A stretch of DNA of 64,000 nucleotides from an uncultured bacterium (GCA_938036155.1 CALHPA010000003.1:28342-92341), one strand, 5' to 3'; counted from the stretch's first letter, positions 26,539 to 35,165 are shown. Numbers and translations: made by a program. Notes: generated by a model not told the origin, from the sequence alone.

Positions 26539-26567
26539 TTGAAAAATTCAATTTTTTAATATATAAT
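26539..26567 (+). promoter_or_regulatory. promoter of the DUF5684-like gene
   Basis: TTGAAA, a 17-bp spacer and TATAAT; the start codon at 26614 is preceded by AAAGGA. Confidence 0.75.
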
Positions 26568-26613
26568 TTAACATATAATCATTACAGAAGTTAATCAAAG
26601 AAAGGATTTTTGA

Positions 26614-27156
26614 ATGTATAATTATAATAGTTACCATACATATGGGTACAGAAATTACAACCATAGCGCAGATACTGAAGCTATTGCTGGAATATCTATT
26701 GCATTCTTTTTAATTTTCGCACTAGTTGCCGCAGTTATAGGATATGTTATCAGCTCTCTTCTTTACATGCTAATTTTCAAAAAAGCTGGAATCGACGCTA
26801 AAAAAGCCTGGATTCCTTTCTATAACCGATGGATATTCTTTGAACTCGGTGGACAAGAAGGCTGGAAGTCTCTTCTAACTTTCGTTCCTTATGTTGGACT
26901 AGTAATCGCATTAGTTTTCGAAGTTCTTGCAGTTATTGAGATTAGCAAAAAACTAGATAAATCACCTGCCTGGTCTGTTCTTTTCATATTTGCAGCGCCT
27001 ATCTGGTTCTTAATTCTTGGTCTAGATAGTTCTCGTTGGAATGACATAGCTGGTAAAGAAAGTCTAGCAAAAGGAACTATCCTCGGTTATAAAATCGTAG
27101 AAGAAGATAAAGAAACAGAAGATACTGAATCTAAAGAAGAAAAAACAGAAGAATAA
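26614..27156 (+). CDS. DUF5684-like membrane protein
   Basis: A 180-aa protein with a Tyr/Asn/His-rich start and four hydrophobic helices (about 27-55, 85-106, 117-135 and a short one between). The spacing of WIPFYNRWIFFELGGQEGW and FVPYVG resembles DUF5684, an uncharacterised family found beside secretion and envelope genes. The tail is acidic (KEETEDTESKEEK-like). It has its own promoter and terminator. Role unknown. Confidence 0.65.
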   Translation: MYNYNSYHTYGYRNYNHSADTEAIAGISIAFFLIFALVAAVIGYVISSLLYMLIFKKAGIDAKKAWIPFYNRWIFFELGGQEGWKSLLTFVPYVGLVIALVFEVLAVIEISKKLDKSPAWSVLFIFAAPIWFLILGLDSSRWNDIAGKESLAKGTILGYKIVEEDKETEDTESKEEKTEE

Positions 27157-27171
27157 TTCTTTCTAAATAAT

Positions 27172-27203
27172 AAAACGACATCCTGATAAAGAATGTCGTT
27201 TTT
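27172..27203 (+). terminator. terminator of the DUF5684-like gene
   Basis: An AAAACGACAT/ATGTCGTTTT 10-bp stem followed by T residues; it may also serve murB on the other strand. Confidence 0.88.
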
Positions 27204-27210
27204 ATTTTAA

Positions 27211-28257
27211 TTAAATTTCTAGTGGTTCTTGTTCAATTTTTAAACCAAATTTTTCAAAAACTTTATCCTGAATAGTTTTTCTTGCTTTAGCTAGTTCATC
27301 ATAATTTTTAGCTGAAATATTCGTTAAAACTAAAGCATTTTCTGGATGGATTCTTATTCCAAAAATCTCTTTCCCTTTCAGGCCTGACTGCTCAATAAGC
27401 CAACCAGTTGCAATTTTATAATTTTCACCAAATTCGAAGAGCGGTACATTTTGATATTTTTTGCAAATCTCTACAGCTTTTTCTTTTGAAATTATCACAT
27501 TCTTGAAAAAACTCCCAGAATTTGGAATTTTTTCTGGATCTGGCAATTTTTTTGAACGAATTTCAACCACTGCATTCATTACATCTTTCGCTGTTAGATT
27601 TTCTTTATTTTTGCCAATATTCTCAAGTTTCTCCTTTAAAACCTTGTATTCAAGCATTTCTGGTTTAGATTTTGAAAGCTTCAAATTCACCGAAACGATA
27701 AAATATTTTCCTTTAGCATCATTCTTAAAAATACTATCACGGTAAGCGAATTCACATTCATTTTTTAATAAAGTTTTAATTTTACCAGTTGAGATTTCAA
27801 AAACTTTAACACTTTTCAAAATATCGGCAATTTCCTGGCCATATGCACCAACATTCTGGATTGGTAGAGCTCCAACTGTTCCAGGAATCATCGCCATTGC
27901 TTCACAACCACTAAAGCCTTTCGAAACTGCAAAGTTAACAAAATTATGCCAATTTTCACCAGATTTTATGCAGAATTCAGCACTTTCATTATTTTCGAAA
28001 ACCTTTTCAAAACCTTTAATTTCATTTTTTATCACTATTCCTGCAAAGTTTTGATTCTTCACAATCGTGTTACTTCCGCCACCAAGAATAAAAATCGGCA
28101 AATTATTTTTTTCTGAAAACTTAATCGCATTCTTAAAGTCTTCAATATTTTTTACTACTGTAAAAAAATGAGCTTTTCCACTAATTTTCATAGTTGTAAG
28201 TTTGCCAAAATCAATATTTTGCTGGATTTTTAGATTTTCGAAAATTATTTCTTTCAT
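27211..28257 (-). CDS. murB: UDP-N-acetylenolpyruvoylglucosamine reductase
   Basis: FAD/NADPH enzyme making UDP-MurNAc, the step after MurA. FAD-binding blocks (LGGGSNTIV, AMIPGTVGALPIQNVGAYG), YRDSIFK, the catalytic serine in NSGSFFKN and the C-terminal IHPENALVLTN block (E. coli-like type I) are all present. The frame opens at 28266, but that ATG abuts the TATAAT box at 28272-28267. The ATG at 28257 lies 9 nt after the box and is the better, leaderless start (348 aa). Confidence 0.95.
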   Translation of the reverse strand: MKEIIFENLKIQQNIDFGKLTTMKISGKAHFFTVVKNIEDFKNAIKFSEKNNLPIFILGGGSNTIVKNQNFAGIVIKNEIKGFEKVFENNESAEFCIKSGENWHNFVNFAVSKGFSGCEAMAMIPGTVGALPIQNVGAYGQEIADILKSVKVFEISTGKIKTLLKNECEFAYRDSIFKNDAKGKYFIVSVNLKLSKSKPEMLEYKVLKEKLENIGKNKENLTAKDVMNAVVEIRSKKLPDPEKIPNSGSFFKNVIISKEKAVEICKKYQNVPLFEFGENYKIATGWLIEQSGLKGKEIFGIRIHPENALVLTNISAKNYDELAKARKTIQDKVFEKFGLKIEQEPLEI

Positions 28258-28275
28258 ATAAATCATATTATATCA

Positions 28276-28303
28276 TAAAAAATAAAAACTCGCCAAAAGC
28301 GAG
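28276..28303 (-). terminator. tRNA-Arg(TCG) terminator
   Basis: On the minus strand a CTCGC/GCGAG stem is followed by TTTTTATTTTTT. Confidence 0.8.
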
Positions 28304-28311
28304 AAAAACTG

Positions 28312-28388
28312 TGGTACACCCGGCAGGATTTGAACCTACAACCGCCTGGTTCGAAGCCAGGTACTCTATCCAGTTGAGCTACGGGTGC
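28312..28388 (-). tRNA. tRNA-Arg (anticodon TCG)
   Basis: The acceptor GCACCCG pairs with CGGGTGT (a G-T wobble at the first pair). The anticodon loop CTTCGAA gives TCG, reading CGA, which is unusually frequent here. CCA is encoded. A TTCACA-17-TATAAT promoter lies at 28428-28400. Confidence 0.93.
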
Positions 28389-28430
28389 TTAATGAATAAA
28401 TTATACCACACTTTTTTCATTTTGTGAAGA

Positions 28431-30026
28431 CTATTTTTTAATAAATTTTAAAATTTTATACAAAGGGTCGCCATTTATTGAATTATTGTAATCAATTTCT
28501 TTCGAAAAATTATAACCAGAAATTGGCGTTTTTTTATCAGTGCTACTATATGGGGAGATTATAAAAAACTCTTTATTTTTTATAAAATCACTATCATTCT
28601 CAATCTTTGGCGTGTAATCAGCTCTAATCATATCACCAGAACGATAAATTGGTGGTTCGCCATAAAACCAAATTTTACTTTCATTATTAGAATATTGTGC
28701 CGCCGAATAATACAAAAATCCACCAACAACAATTGTTGCATTATTTTTTTCATTTCGAACCTTTTCAATTGCTTGCCGAATTTCAGTAATTTCTCCACCA
28801 TTTTTAGAAATACCCCTCTGTAAATTAAGCTGATAAATTCCAAAAAAATGTGAAAAAATAATCAAAATACTCAATAAAATTGAAATACTCTTTTTATTTT
28901 CAAAAAGTTTAACCGCGATAATTGCTATTAAAATTGATGCAAAAACTTCAGCCATAAGTAAATATCTGTCAACAAAAATTGAGCTAAATGGCGGCAAACT
29001 TGCGATATAGAGTAAAAATATAGGAACAACCGAGACTAAAAAAATCACCCAGAAAATACTATTAAATTTTGTACTTCTCCACTTTTCGAACGTAAAAGTT
29101 ACAGCAATCATAATAATAGCCATAGCTATCAAAGATAGCCAACCATTAGTTTTGTCGGCATCAAGATAAAAGAAGAAATTCGATATCATATTTGGTATTG
29201 TCGTAAAATCAAGTGCGGGGATCCAGAATTTAGCTTTAACATAAGTAGCTTGCGAGATAAAAAATGGAATCCAAGGAATGTATAAAAATGCAACAATAAG
29301 ATGCGAAGATAGCCATTTTTCAGCAAAAAAAATACTAAAAAACTGTTTTGCCTTGCTATTCTGTTTTTGAAGTTTTAAGAGTTTAAGAAAATTAAACCTA
29401 TTTGAATTCTTTTCTTGGTTCTTCAAAATATAAATTGCTCTAAAAATCCATAATGAAATTGGAACCAAAGCGTAGAGATATTGCGTCCAGATTCCAGCAC
29501 AAACAGCAATAATATAAACTATTCTCCATTTTTTCTTATTTTTCATCGTATTTTCAACAACCCAAGCTTCATAAAAGGCTCTTACCGTTAAAATACTTAA
29601 AAATGCTACCATCGTATACATTCTGGCTTCCTGAGAATATCTAATTAACATCGGTGAAATTGCAAGAAAACTGCTCGCTAATAGTGCAATTTTCTTATTA
29701 TAAAGTCTTTTTACCAAAAAATATGCCAAAATTATAGTTAAAACACCAAAAAGTGCAGATAGGCTCCTCAATGCAAAGTCACTTGAGCCGAAAAATGCAC
29801 TCCAAATTTTCAATAAAAAATAGTAAAGTGGCGGATGAACGTCAACAGATGTGTAATGCCAAATTTCAGCAAAATTGAAACGAATTATATAAGCCGAAAA
29901 AGCCTCATCAAACCAGATTGAGGCTTTCGAAATCGTTAAAAAAACAAGGGTTAAAAATCCTGAAATAATTCCCAGAAAAGCAATTTTAGAGCGGTACTTT
30001 TTAAATCTCAAAAAAACCATACCCAT
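28431..30026 (-). CDS. GT-C family membrane glycosyltransferase (PMT/ArnT-like)
   Basis: Polytopic enzyme likely to transfer a sugar from a lipid-phosphate donor to a protein or lipid on the outer face. The first external loop carries the catalytic acidic pair in WFDEAFSAY (D40, E41), followed by VDVHPPLYYF (62-70) and SQEARMY, all typical of the dolichyl-phosphate-mannose transferase clan. About ten membrane helices; 531 aa. A TATAAT box lies 9 nt before the first ATG. Surface proteins in the window are possible acceptors, which is inference. Confidence 0.8.
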   Translation of the reverse strand: MGMVFLRFKKYRSKIAFLGIISGFLTLVFLTISKASIWFDEAFSAYIIRFNFAEIWHYTSVDVHPPLYYFLLKIWSAFFGSSDFALRSLSALFGVLTIILAYFLVKRLYNKKIALLASSFLAISPMLIRYSQEARMYTMVAFLSILTVRAFYEAWVVENTMKNKKKWRIVYIIAVCAGIWTQYLYALVPISLWIFRAIYILKNQEKNSNRFNFLKLLKLQKQNSKAKQFFSIFFAEKWLSSHLIVAFLYIPWIPFFISQATYVKAKFWIPALDFTTIPNMISNFFFYLDADKTNGWLSLIAMAIIMIAVTFTFEKWRSTKFNSIFWVIFLVSVVPIFLLYIASLPPFSSIFVDRYLLMAEVFASILIAIIAVKLFENKKSISILLSILIIFSHFFGIYQLNLQRGISKNGGEITEIRQAIEKVRNEKNNATIVVGGFLYYSAAQYSNNESKIWFYGEPPIYRSGDMIRADYTPKIENDSDFIKNKEFFIISPYSSTDKKTPISGYNFSKEIDYNNSINGDPLYKILKFIKK

Positions 30027-30077
30027 GATAAGTCTATTATATCATAGCTTTTAACTTTTCGAAATATTAAAAATTAT

Positions 30078-31349
30078 CTATAAATCGCTCGGTAGCGGAA
30101 AATTTCTAGCAAAATCTGCAACTTCTTTTTTAATTTCGGCAAGTTTTTTAGAGTCTTCACGGTGTTTAATCGCAAGCTCCATCCATTCAGCAATTTTCGC
30201 CATCTCAGCTTCCTTCATCCCACGCGAAGTTACAGCCGGCGTTCCAAGTCGGATCCCGCTTGGTGCGAACATAGACAAAGTATCATTAGGAATTGAATTA
30301 GCGTTTAGAGTTAGTCCAATTGCATCCATTGCATGTTCGGCAGATTTCCCATCAATTTCAAAACTCGCATAAATATCAACTAAAATTAAGTGGTTCTTTG
30401 TGCCTCCAGTTACAAGCTTGAAACCTCTTTTCGAAAGTTCTTCGGCCAAAATTTGAGCATTCTTCACCACCTGTTGAGCATAAATTTTAAATTCAGGCTG
30501 AAGTGCTTCATAGAAAGAAACTGCTTTTGCTGCAATTGAATGCATTTGTGGGCCGCCTTGAGTTCCCGGAAAGACACTACGGTCAATTAGAGTCGGGAGA
30601 TTCTCGAGAGTTTTTGCTGGTTTTTTGAGCGGATTTCCCACCTTCCCATTCGAAAGAATCATTCCTCCGCGAGGGCCACGAAGGGTTTTATGCGTTGTAG
30701 TTGTCACAACATGAAAACCGTAGTCAAATGGGTTTTTCGAAACACCTCCAGCAATTAATCCAGCAATGTGAGCAACGTCAGCCATAAGCATGGCGTTATA
30801 TTTATTGCCAATTTTAGCAATTCGTCTGTAATCAATTTCGCCAGGGTAAGCAGAAAATCCCACAAGAATAATTTTTGGCTTATATTTTTCAGCTAATTCT
30901 TCAATCTGATCGTAATTGATTTCACCATTTTCATCTAAACCATAACGCACAAAGTTATAAATTTTACCACTTCTAGTAACTGGCGATCCGTGGGTTAGAT
31001 GTCCACCTTGCGCTAAATCCATTCCTAAAACAGTATCACCAACTTCTAGCCAAGCATTATAAACCGCCTCATTAGCATTCGCACCGCTGTGTGGTTGAAC
31101 ATTCACATGATCGCAATTAAAAAGCTGTTTTGCGCGTTTAATAGCTAAACTCTCAATAATATCAGTATTCTCCTGACCGCCATAATATCTTTTCCCTGGG
31201 TAGCCTTCAGAATATTTATTAGTTAAAACTGAACCAAGTGCCGCTAATACTTCTCTTGAAACATAATTTTCACTTGGAATTAATTCCAAGCCTTCTCGCT
31301 GACGATTTTCCTCATTTTCGATTACGTTAAAAATCTTTTCATCAAACAT
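30078..31349 (-). CDS. glyA: serine hydroxymethyltransferase
   Basis: PLP enzyme converting serine and THF to glycine and methylene-THF. The PLP lysine is K221 in TTTTHKTLRGPRGG; SENYVS, YPGKRYYGG and DVAHIAGLIA are conserved. Length is 423 aa, normal. An AAGGAGAG ribosome-binding site lies upstream of the ATG. It diverges from murA and pairs functionally with folD. Confidence 0.97.
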   Translation of the reverse strand: MFDEKIFNVIENEENRQREGLELIPSENYVSREVLAALGSVLTNKYSEGYPGKRYYGGQENTDIIESLAIKRAKQLFNCDHVNVQPHSGANANEAVYNAWLEVGDTVLGMDLAQGGHLTHGSPVTRSGKIYNFVRYGLDENGEINYDQIEELAEKYKPKIILVGFSAYPGEIDYRRIAKIGNKYNAMLMADVAHIAGLIAGGVSKNPFDYGFHVVTTTTHKTLRGPRGGMILSNGKVGNPLKKPAKTLENLPTLIDRSVFPGTQGGPQMHSIAAKAVSFYEALQPEFKIYAQQVVKNAQILAEELSKRGFKLVTGGTKNHLILVDIYASFEIDGKSAEHAMDAIGLTLNANSIPNDTLSMFAPSGIRLGTPAVTSRGMKEAEMAKIAEWMELAIKHREDSKKLAEIKKEVADFARNFPLPSDL

Positions 31350-31498
31350 AAAAACTCTCCTTAAAAATTAAACTTTTCGAAACTAAAAAATATAAAAACC
31401 GTCACTATATCATGTTTTTAAGTATACCATACTTTTTAAAAACAAAAAAGTTCTCAGAAAACTTGTTTTTATTATACCATAAGTGATATAATTATTTC

Positions 31499-33028
31499 AT
31501 GAACAAAGAACAAGCCTATTTAGAAAAAATCGGGAAGCTTATTCAAGAATCTCGCCTACACAAGAATTTAACCCAAGTTGAGCTTGCCGAAAAAATTGGC
31601 ACCTCACAAAGTGCGATTAACCGAATCGAAAGTGGAAAGCAAAATATAACTATCGAAATGCTCGCAAGAATTTCAGAAGAACTTTCCAGCGAAATTATAT
31701 CTGTTAACTCAAATAAGAAAACCAATTTTCGTGTTCATGGTGGCCGTGAACTTTCTGGTAAGATTGAAGTTAAAACCTCTAAAAATGCCGCAGTTGCTCT
31801 ACTTTGTGCTTCTCTTTTAAATAAAGGAAAAACAACTCTTCGCCGCGTTGCTCGGATTGAAGAAGTTAATCGAATTATTGAAGTTTTAAATTCGATTGGT
31901 GTAAAAATTAAATGGCTAAATGACGAAAATGATCTCGAAATTATACCCCCAAAAGAATTATCTTTCGAAAATATGAATATTGAATCTGCCAAAAGAACAC
32001 GCAGTATCCTAATGTTTCTTGGCCCACTTCTCCACCAATACTCAGACTTTGAAATACCTTTTTCTGGTGGATGCAATTTAGGAACGCGTACAGTTGAGCC
32101 ACACCTTTCTGGATTAAAATATTTTGGCGCAAATGTTACAGCACAAGCTGATTTTTACAAAGTTTCAAACAAAGCAAAAAAAGTCGAGAAGCCAATACTC
32201 TTAACTGAGCGCGGAGACACAACAACCGAAAATATAATTATGGCCGCAGCACTTTCTGGCCAAGAAATTATAATTCGAAATGCTAGCCCAAATTATATGG
32301 TGCAAGATTTATGCTTCTTTCTTGAAGAGCTTGGTGTTAAAATTGAAGGAATTGGAACAACAACTCTAAAAGTTCATGGATTAACAAAAATCGAGAAAGA
32401 TGTTGAATATTATGTAAGCGAAGATCCTATTGAATCTTTAACTTTCGTGGCGGTTGCGCTGGTTACAAATTCTGAAATCACTATCAAACGTGCGCCAATC
32501 GAATTCAATGAGCTTGAACTTACCACACTTGAACAAATGGGAGCAGAATTCGAGATCAGCCCAGAATATCGTTCAAAAAACGACAAAACACGATTGGTTG
32601 ATATTGTTGTCAAAAAATCAAAACTTCACGCCGCAAAAGATAAACTTCATGCACTACCATTTCCTGGGATAAATATGGATAATTTACCATTTCTAGGACT
32701 AATTGCAACTGTCGCAGAAGGCCGAACTTTAGTTCATGACTGGAGCTATGAAAATCGTGCAATTTATTTTACTGAACTTTCAAAACTGAATGCTAAAATT
32801 GAACTCGTTGACCCACACCGCGTTTATATTTCTGGTCCAACAAAATGGAAACCCGCAGATGTTATTGCGCCAAGTGCACTCAGGCCAAGCGTAGTAGTTT
32901 TGATTGCAATGCTTGCCGCACCAGGAACTTCAACCTTACGTGATGTTTATAACATTAATCGCGGCTATGAAGATTTTGCAGAAAGATTAAATTCACTCGG
33001 TGCAAAAATTGAAACTTTATTTTCATAA
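31499..33028 (+). CDS. murA: MurA fused to an N-terminal XRE-type helix-turn-helix domain
   Basis: UDP-GlcNAc enolpyruvyltransferase, first committed step of peptidoglycan synthesis. MurA-type sequence starts near residue 75: K95 and N96 lie in TSKNAAVALLCA, the PEP-binding cysteine is C192 in FSGGCNLGTRTVEPHLSG, and LPGI/DWSYENR-type blocks follow. Residues 1-66 form a clear Cro/C1-type domain (LTQVELAEKIGTSQSAINRIESGK), absent from ordinary MurA (about 420 aa). The frame is continuous at 509 aa with no break. The ATG lies 6 nt after a TATAAT box, so the HTH part is inside the transcribed gene. Confidence 0.93.
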   Translation: MNKEQAYLEKIGKLIQESRLHKNLTQVELAEKIGTSQSAINRIESGKQNITIEMLARISEELSSEIISVNSNKKTNFRVHGGRELSGKIEVKTSKNAAVALLCASLLNKGKTTLRRVARIEEVNRIIEVLNSIGVKIKWLNDENDLEIIPPKELSFENMNIESAKRTRSILMFLGPLLHQYSDFEIPFSGGCNLGTRTVEPHLSGLKYFGANVTAQADFYKVSNKAKKVEKPILLTERGDTTTENIIMAAALSGQEIIIRNASPNYMVQDLCFFLEELGVKIEGIGTTTLKVHGLTKIEKDVEYYVSEDPIESLTFVAVALVTNSEITIKRAPIEFNELELTTLEQMGAEFEISPEYRSKNDKTRLVDIVVKKSKLHAAKDKLHALPFPGINMDNLPFLGLIATVAEGRTLVHDWSYENRAIYFTELSKLNAKIELVDPHRVYISGPTKWKPADVIAPSALRPSVVVLIAMLAAPGTSTLRDVYNINRGYEDFAERLNSLGAKIETLFS

Positions 33029-33037
33029 TTAAAAAGG

Positions 33038-33059
33038 CTCCCAAGATTGGGAGTTTTTT
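33038..33059 (+). terminator. murA terminator
   Basis: A CTCCCA/TGGGAG stem with an AGAT loop and a run of six T. Confidence 0.88.
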
Positions 33060-33468
33060 AGTGGTCAAATCCTTTATGTGATTCACGATATTTTATCGCA
33101 TTCACAAGAATAGAATTCACTTCATTGAAGTTAAAGACTGATTTGTCTTTAAGTTTTTTAATCAGAAGATTGATAAATTTTAGATTGAACTTCGTACAAG
33201 AAATTCCACTTGGCTGATCGCCATTTAGAATCTCAAAAATCGTAGTCAGTTCAATATCTACGTCAGAGGCCTCAGCCCAGTCTTCTTCAAGCAAAGCTTC
33301 GGCGGTATAGACTATTGAACTTTTAATCACCTCTAAGAGATTATTCTCATTTTGATCATTAAGACTACTGCAAAAGCTTGGGTGGTGAGCTCTAAAACAA
33401 TTGAGAGTATCTTGAAAGGCTTCATCCATCTTTTTTGATCTAAATTCCGTAAGGTTCATTTTAGCCAT
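33058..33468 (-). CDS. hypothetical protein, 136 aa
   Basis: Unrecognised soluble, acidic, mostly helical protein. Start chosen at 33468 because AAGGAGG lies just upstream; the frame extends 12 codons further without support. A TTGACT-17-TATAGT promoter lies at 33531-33503. It contains three cysteines (NCF, FCS, SCT) and an LLEEDWAEASD acidic patch. Single-gene unit beside tRNA-His. Confidence 0.7.
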   Translation of the reverse strand: MAKMNLTEFRSKKMDEAFQDTLNCFRAHHPSFCSSLNDQNENNLLEVIKSSIVYTAEALLEEDWAEASDVDIELTTIFEILNGDQPSGISCTKFNLKFINLLIKKLKDKSVFNFNEVNSILVNAIKYRESHKGFDH

Positions 33469-33502
33469 TTTTTTGTTCCTCCTTGGCAAAAATCTATACA
33501 AC

Positions 33503-33531
33503 ACTATATCACAATTTTAAATTTTAGTCAA
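33503..33531 (-). promoter_or_regulatory. promoter of the 136-aa gene
   Basis: TTGACT, a 17-bp spacer and TGATATAGT on the minus strand. Confidence 0.75.
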
Positions 33532-33552
33532 ATAAAAAAGAGCTCTAAGCTC
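33532..33552 (-). terminator. tRNA-His terminator
   Basis: A short GAGCT/AGCTC stem followed by TTTTTTATTT on the minus strand; it touches the next promoter. Confidence 0.65.
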
Positions 33553-33561
33553 AATTTCAAT

Positions 33562-33639
33562 TGGGGCGAATGATGGGGTTCGAACCCACGGCCTCCGGTG
33601 CCACAAACCAGCGCTCTAACCAGCTGAGCTACATCCGCC
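33562..33639 (-). tRNA. tRNA-His (anticodon GTG)
   Basis: The acceptor GCGGATG pairs with CATTCGC, with the extra G at -1 opposite C73 that marks bacterial tRNA-His. The anticodon loop is TTGTGGC. CCA is encoded. The promoter TTGATT-17-TAAAAT lies at 33680-33652. Confidence 0.95.
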
Positions 33640-33683
33640 ATAACTTCAACCATTTTAACACATAAAAATTTGAAAATCAAGCT

Positions 33684-34151
33684 TTAAAATTTTGGCTTAA
33701 TTTGCGGGCGAAAACTTCGCACAACATTTTGAGAGCTTGGAGTTTGCGAACCGTAAAAACCCGCTATTCCGGTTTGTTGAACATCGCCAAAACCACTCTT
33801 TGTCATTCTTATTTTTGTTGATTGATCAATCTGACCATTCGAAAGTGTATTTTTTTGTCTATTTAGATTTTGCTGCAAATAATTTGAAGCCCTTTCTTCT
33901 CTTTTGGCTCTAATCTGATCAAGAGCCGATCTTGAACTTTCTATTTTAGTTCTTTGTGCCATTCTTAATTGACCAAGTTGAGAATCTCGATACGAACGTA
34001 CTTTCGAATTTCGATAATCAATTGCTTGGCGTTGAGCAAAACTTTGTGAACTTGCAGTACCGATTCTTCCACCAGATTGAGCTTTAGCATATCCGCTAGA
34101 ATGAGCAACTTCTTCAAGACTCGATTTTACAACATAATCATTCAGTTTCAT
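33684..34151 (-). CDS. hypothetical protein, 155 aa
   Basis: Unrecognised. Basic, Ser/Gln/Arg-rich, without membrane segment, Cys or Trp; the middle (about residues 50-100) is probably a helix or coiled coil (RMAQRTKIESSRSALDQIRAKREERASNYL-type pattern), and the tail has QTGIAGFYGSQTPS. A promoter TTGAAA-17-TAATAT ends 7 nt before the ATG, so it is likely leaderless. It could bind nucleic acid given its charge, but nothing specific shows this. Confidence 0.65.
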   Translation of the reverse strand: MKLNDYVVKSSLEEVAHSSGYAKAQSGGRIGTASSQSFAQRQAIDYRNSKVRSYRDSQLGQLRMAQRTKIESSRSALDQIRAKREERASNYLQQNLNRQKNTLSNGQIDQSTKIRMTKSGFGDVQQTGIAGFYGSQTPSSQNVVRSFRPQIKPKF

Positions 34152-34194
34152 AATTACTATATTAACATAAACATATTATTTTTTCAAAAAAGTC

Positions 34195-34223
34195 TTGCTT
34201 TTATAAAAAATGTTTGCTATAAT
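34195..34223 (+). promoter_or_regulatory. tRNA-Gly promoter
   Basis: TTGCTT, a 17-bp spacer and TGCTATAAT (extended -10). Confidence 0.8.
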
Positions 34224-34231
34224 AATCTCAT

Positions 34232-34306
34232 GCGGGCGTCGTATAACGGCTAATATACCTGCCTTCCAAGCAAGTGATGAGAGTTCGATTCTCTCCGCCC
34301 GCACCA
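34232..34306 (+). tRNA. tRNA-Gly (anticodon TCC)
   Basis: The acceptor GCGGGCG pairs with CGCCCGC, the anticodon loop is CTTCCAA, and CCA is encoded. One C-A mismatch lies in the anticodon stem. Confidence 0.93.
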
Positions 34307-34330
34307 TTTGATCTTTTTTGTTTTAGCACA

Positions 34331-34355
34331 AGCCTCCATTTTCTGGAGGTTTTTG
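34331..34355 (+). terminator. tRNA-Gly terminator
   Basis: A CCTCCA/TGGAGG stem followed by TTTTT. Confidence 0.85.
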
Positions 34356-34375
34356 CTTTTAGAAAAATAATCATA

Positions 34376-34404
34376 TAGACTTTTTTTAAAAAACTTGGTA
34401 TAAT
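34376..34404 (+). promoter_or_regulatory. tRNA-Arg(TCT) promoter
   Basis: TAGACT, a 17-bp spacer and TATAAT. It probably also drives the methyltransferase gene 14 nt after the tRNA. Confidence 0.7.
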
Positions 34405-34416
34405 TGTTTTAGGTAC

Positions 34417-34493
34417 GCCCCCGTAGCTCAGTGGATTAGAGTAAGAGGTTTCTACCCTCCTGGCCGTAGGTTCGAGTCCTACCGGGGGTACCA
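34417..34493 (+). tRNA. tRNA-Arg (anticodon TCT)
   Basis: The acceptor GCCCCCG pairs with CGGGGGT (a G-T at the first pair), the anticodon loop is TTTCTAC, and CCA is encoded. Confidence 0.93.
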
Positions 34494-34507
34494 AACTATT
34501 TTATTTT

Positions 34508-35026
34508 ATGGAAATTATTTTTTACTCAATATTTTTTATTATCGGCATAATTATTGCCACTTTTCTTTTAACTGTTTTATTTGGTGCACCATACGTGCCA
34601 ACTCATAAAAAGGATCTGATTAAGCTTTTCGAATCAATAGCACTTTCAGAGAAAGATATTTTAGTCGATATTGGATCCGGTGATGGAATTGTTCTAAAAA
34701 TTACAAGTGATTTTGGCGCAAAATCAATCGGTTTCGAAATTAACCCATTCTTAGTTCTAGTTTCAAAACTAAGGCTCCGAAAATCAAAAAAAACTGAGGT
34801 ATCTCTTCAAAATTTTTGGAACGCCTTCCCAGTTAATAAAATTACCGTTTTTTATACTTTTGGACATGCAGAAAGAATTGAAAAAATGCTAAATTTAGCT
34901 CAAAAACAAGCAGACTATCAAAATTCACCCCTATTATTCATTAGCTATGGTTTCGAAATTAAAAATTTAAAACCTTTTAAAATATCAGGCGCACATTATA
35001 TTTATAAAATTCAGCCAAAAAAATAA
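34508..35026 (+). CDS. membrane-anchored class I SAM methyltransferase
   Basis: One N-terminal membrane helix (about 4-26), a conserved GAPYVPT linker, then a Rossmann-type methyltransferase: motif I is DIGSGDG at 54-60, and GFEINPFLVLVSKLRLR follows as the adenosine-binding segment. Overall it looks like the small FAM173/ATPSCKMT-type protein-lysine methyltransferases, but the substrate is unknown. It is 172 aa, with a degenerate end. There is no clear ribosome-binding site; it lies directly behind tRNA-Arg and may be read through from its promoter. Confidence 0.75.
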   Translation: MEIIFYSIFFIIGIIIATFLLTVLFGAPYVPTHKKDLIKLFESIALSEKDILVDIGSGDGIVLKITSDFGAKSIGFEINPFLVLVSKLRLRKSKKTEVSLQNFWNAFPVNKITVFYTFGHAERIEKMLNLAQKQADYQNSPLLFISYGFEIKNLKPFKISGAHYIYKIQPKK

Positions 35027-35036
35027 TCAAAAAGTC

Positions 35037-35065
35037 TTTTTTTTCACAATTAAATATGCTATAAT
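35037..35065 (+). promoter_or_regulatory. tRNA-Lys promoter
   Basis: An extended -10 TGCTATAAT ends 9 nt before the tRNA; the -35 region is only a T-rich stretch. Confidence 0.6.
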
Positions 35066-35074
35066 GTGAGTATT

Positions 35075-35151
35075 GGGCCAGTAGCTCAGCCGGTTAGAGC
35101 ACCTGCCTCTTAAGCAGGGTGTCGAGGGTTCGAGCCCCTCCTGGCCCTCCA
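35075..35151 (+). tRNA. tRNA-Lys (anticodon CTT)
   Basis: The acceptor GGGCCAG pairs with CTGGCCC and the anticodon loop is CTCTTAA. CCA is encoded. The discriminator base reads T, which is unusual for tRNA-Lys. Confidence 0.93.
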
Positions 35152-35165
35152 AAATTTGAAAAAAT

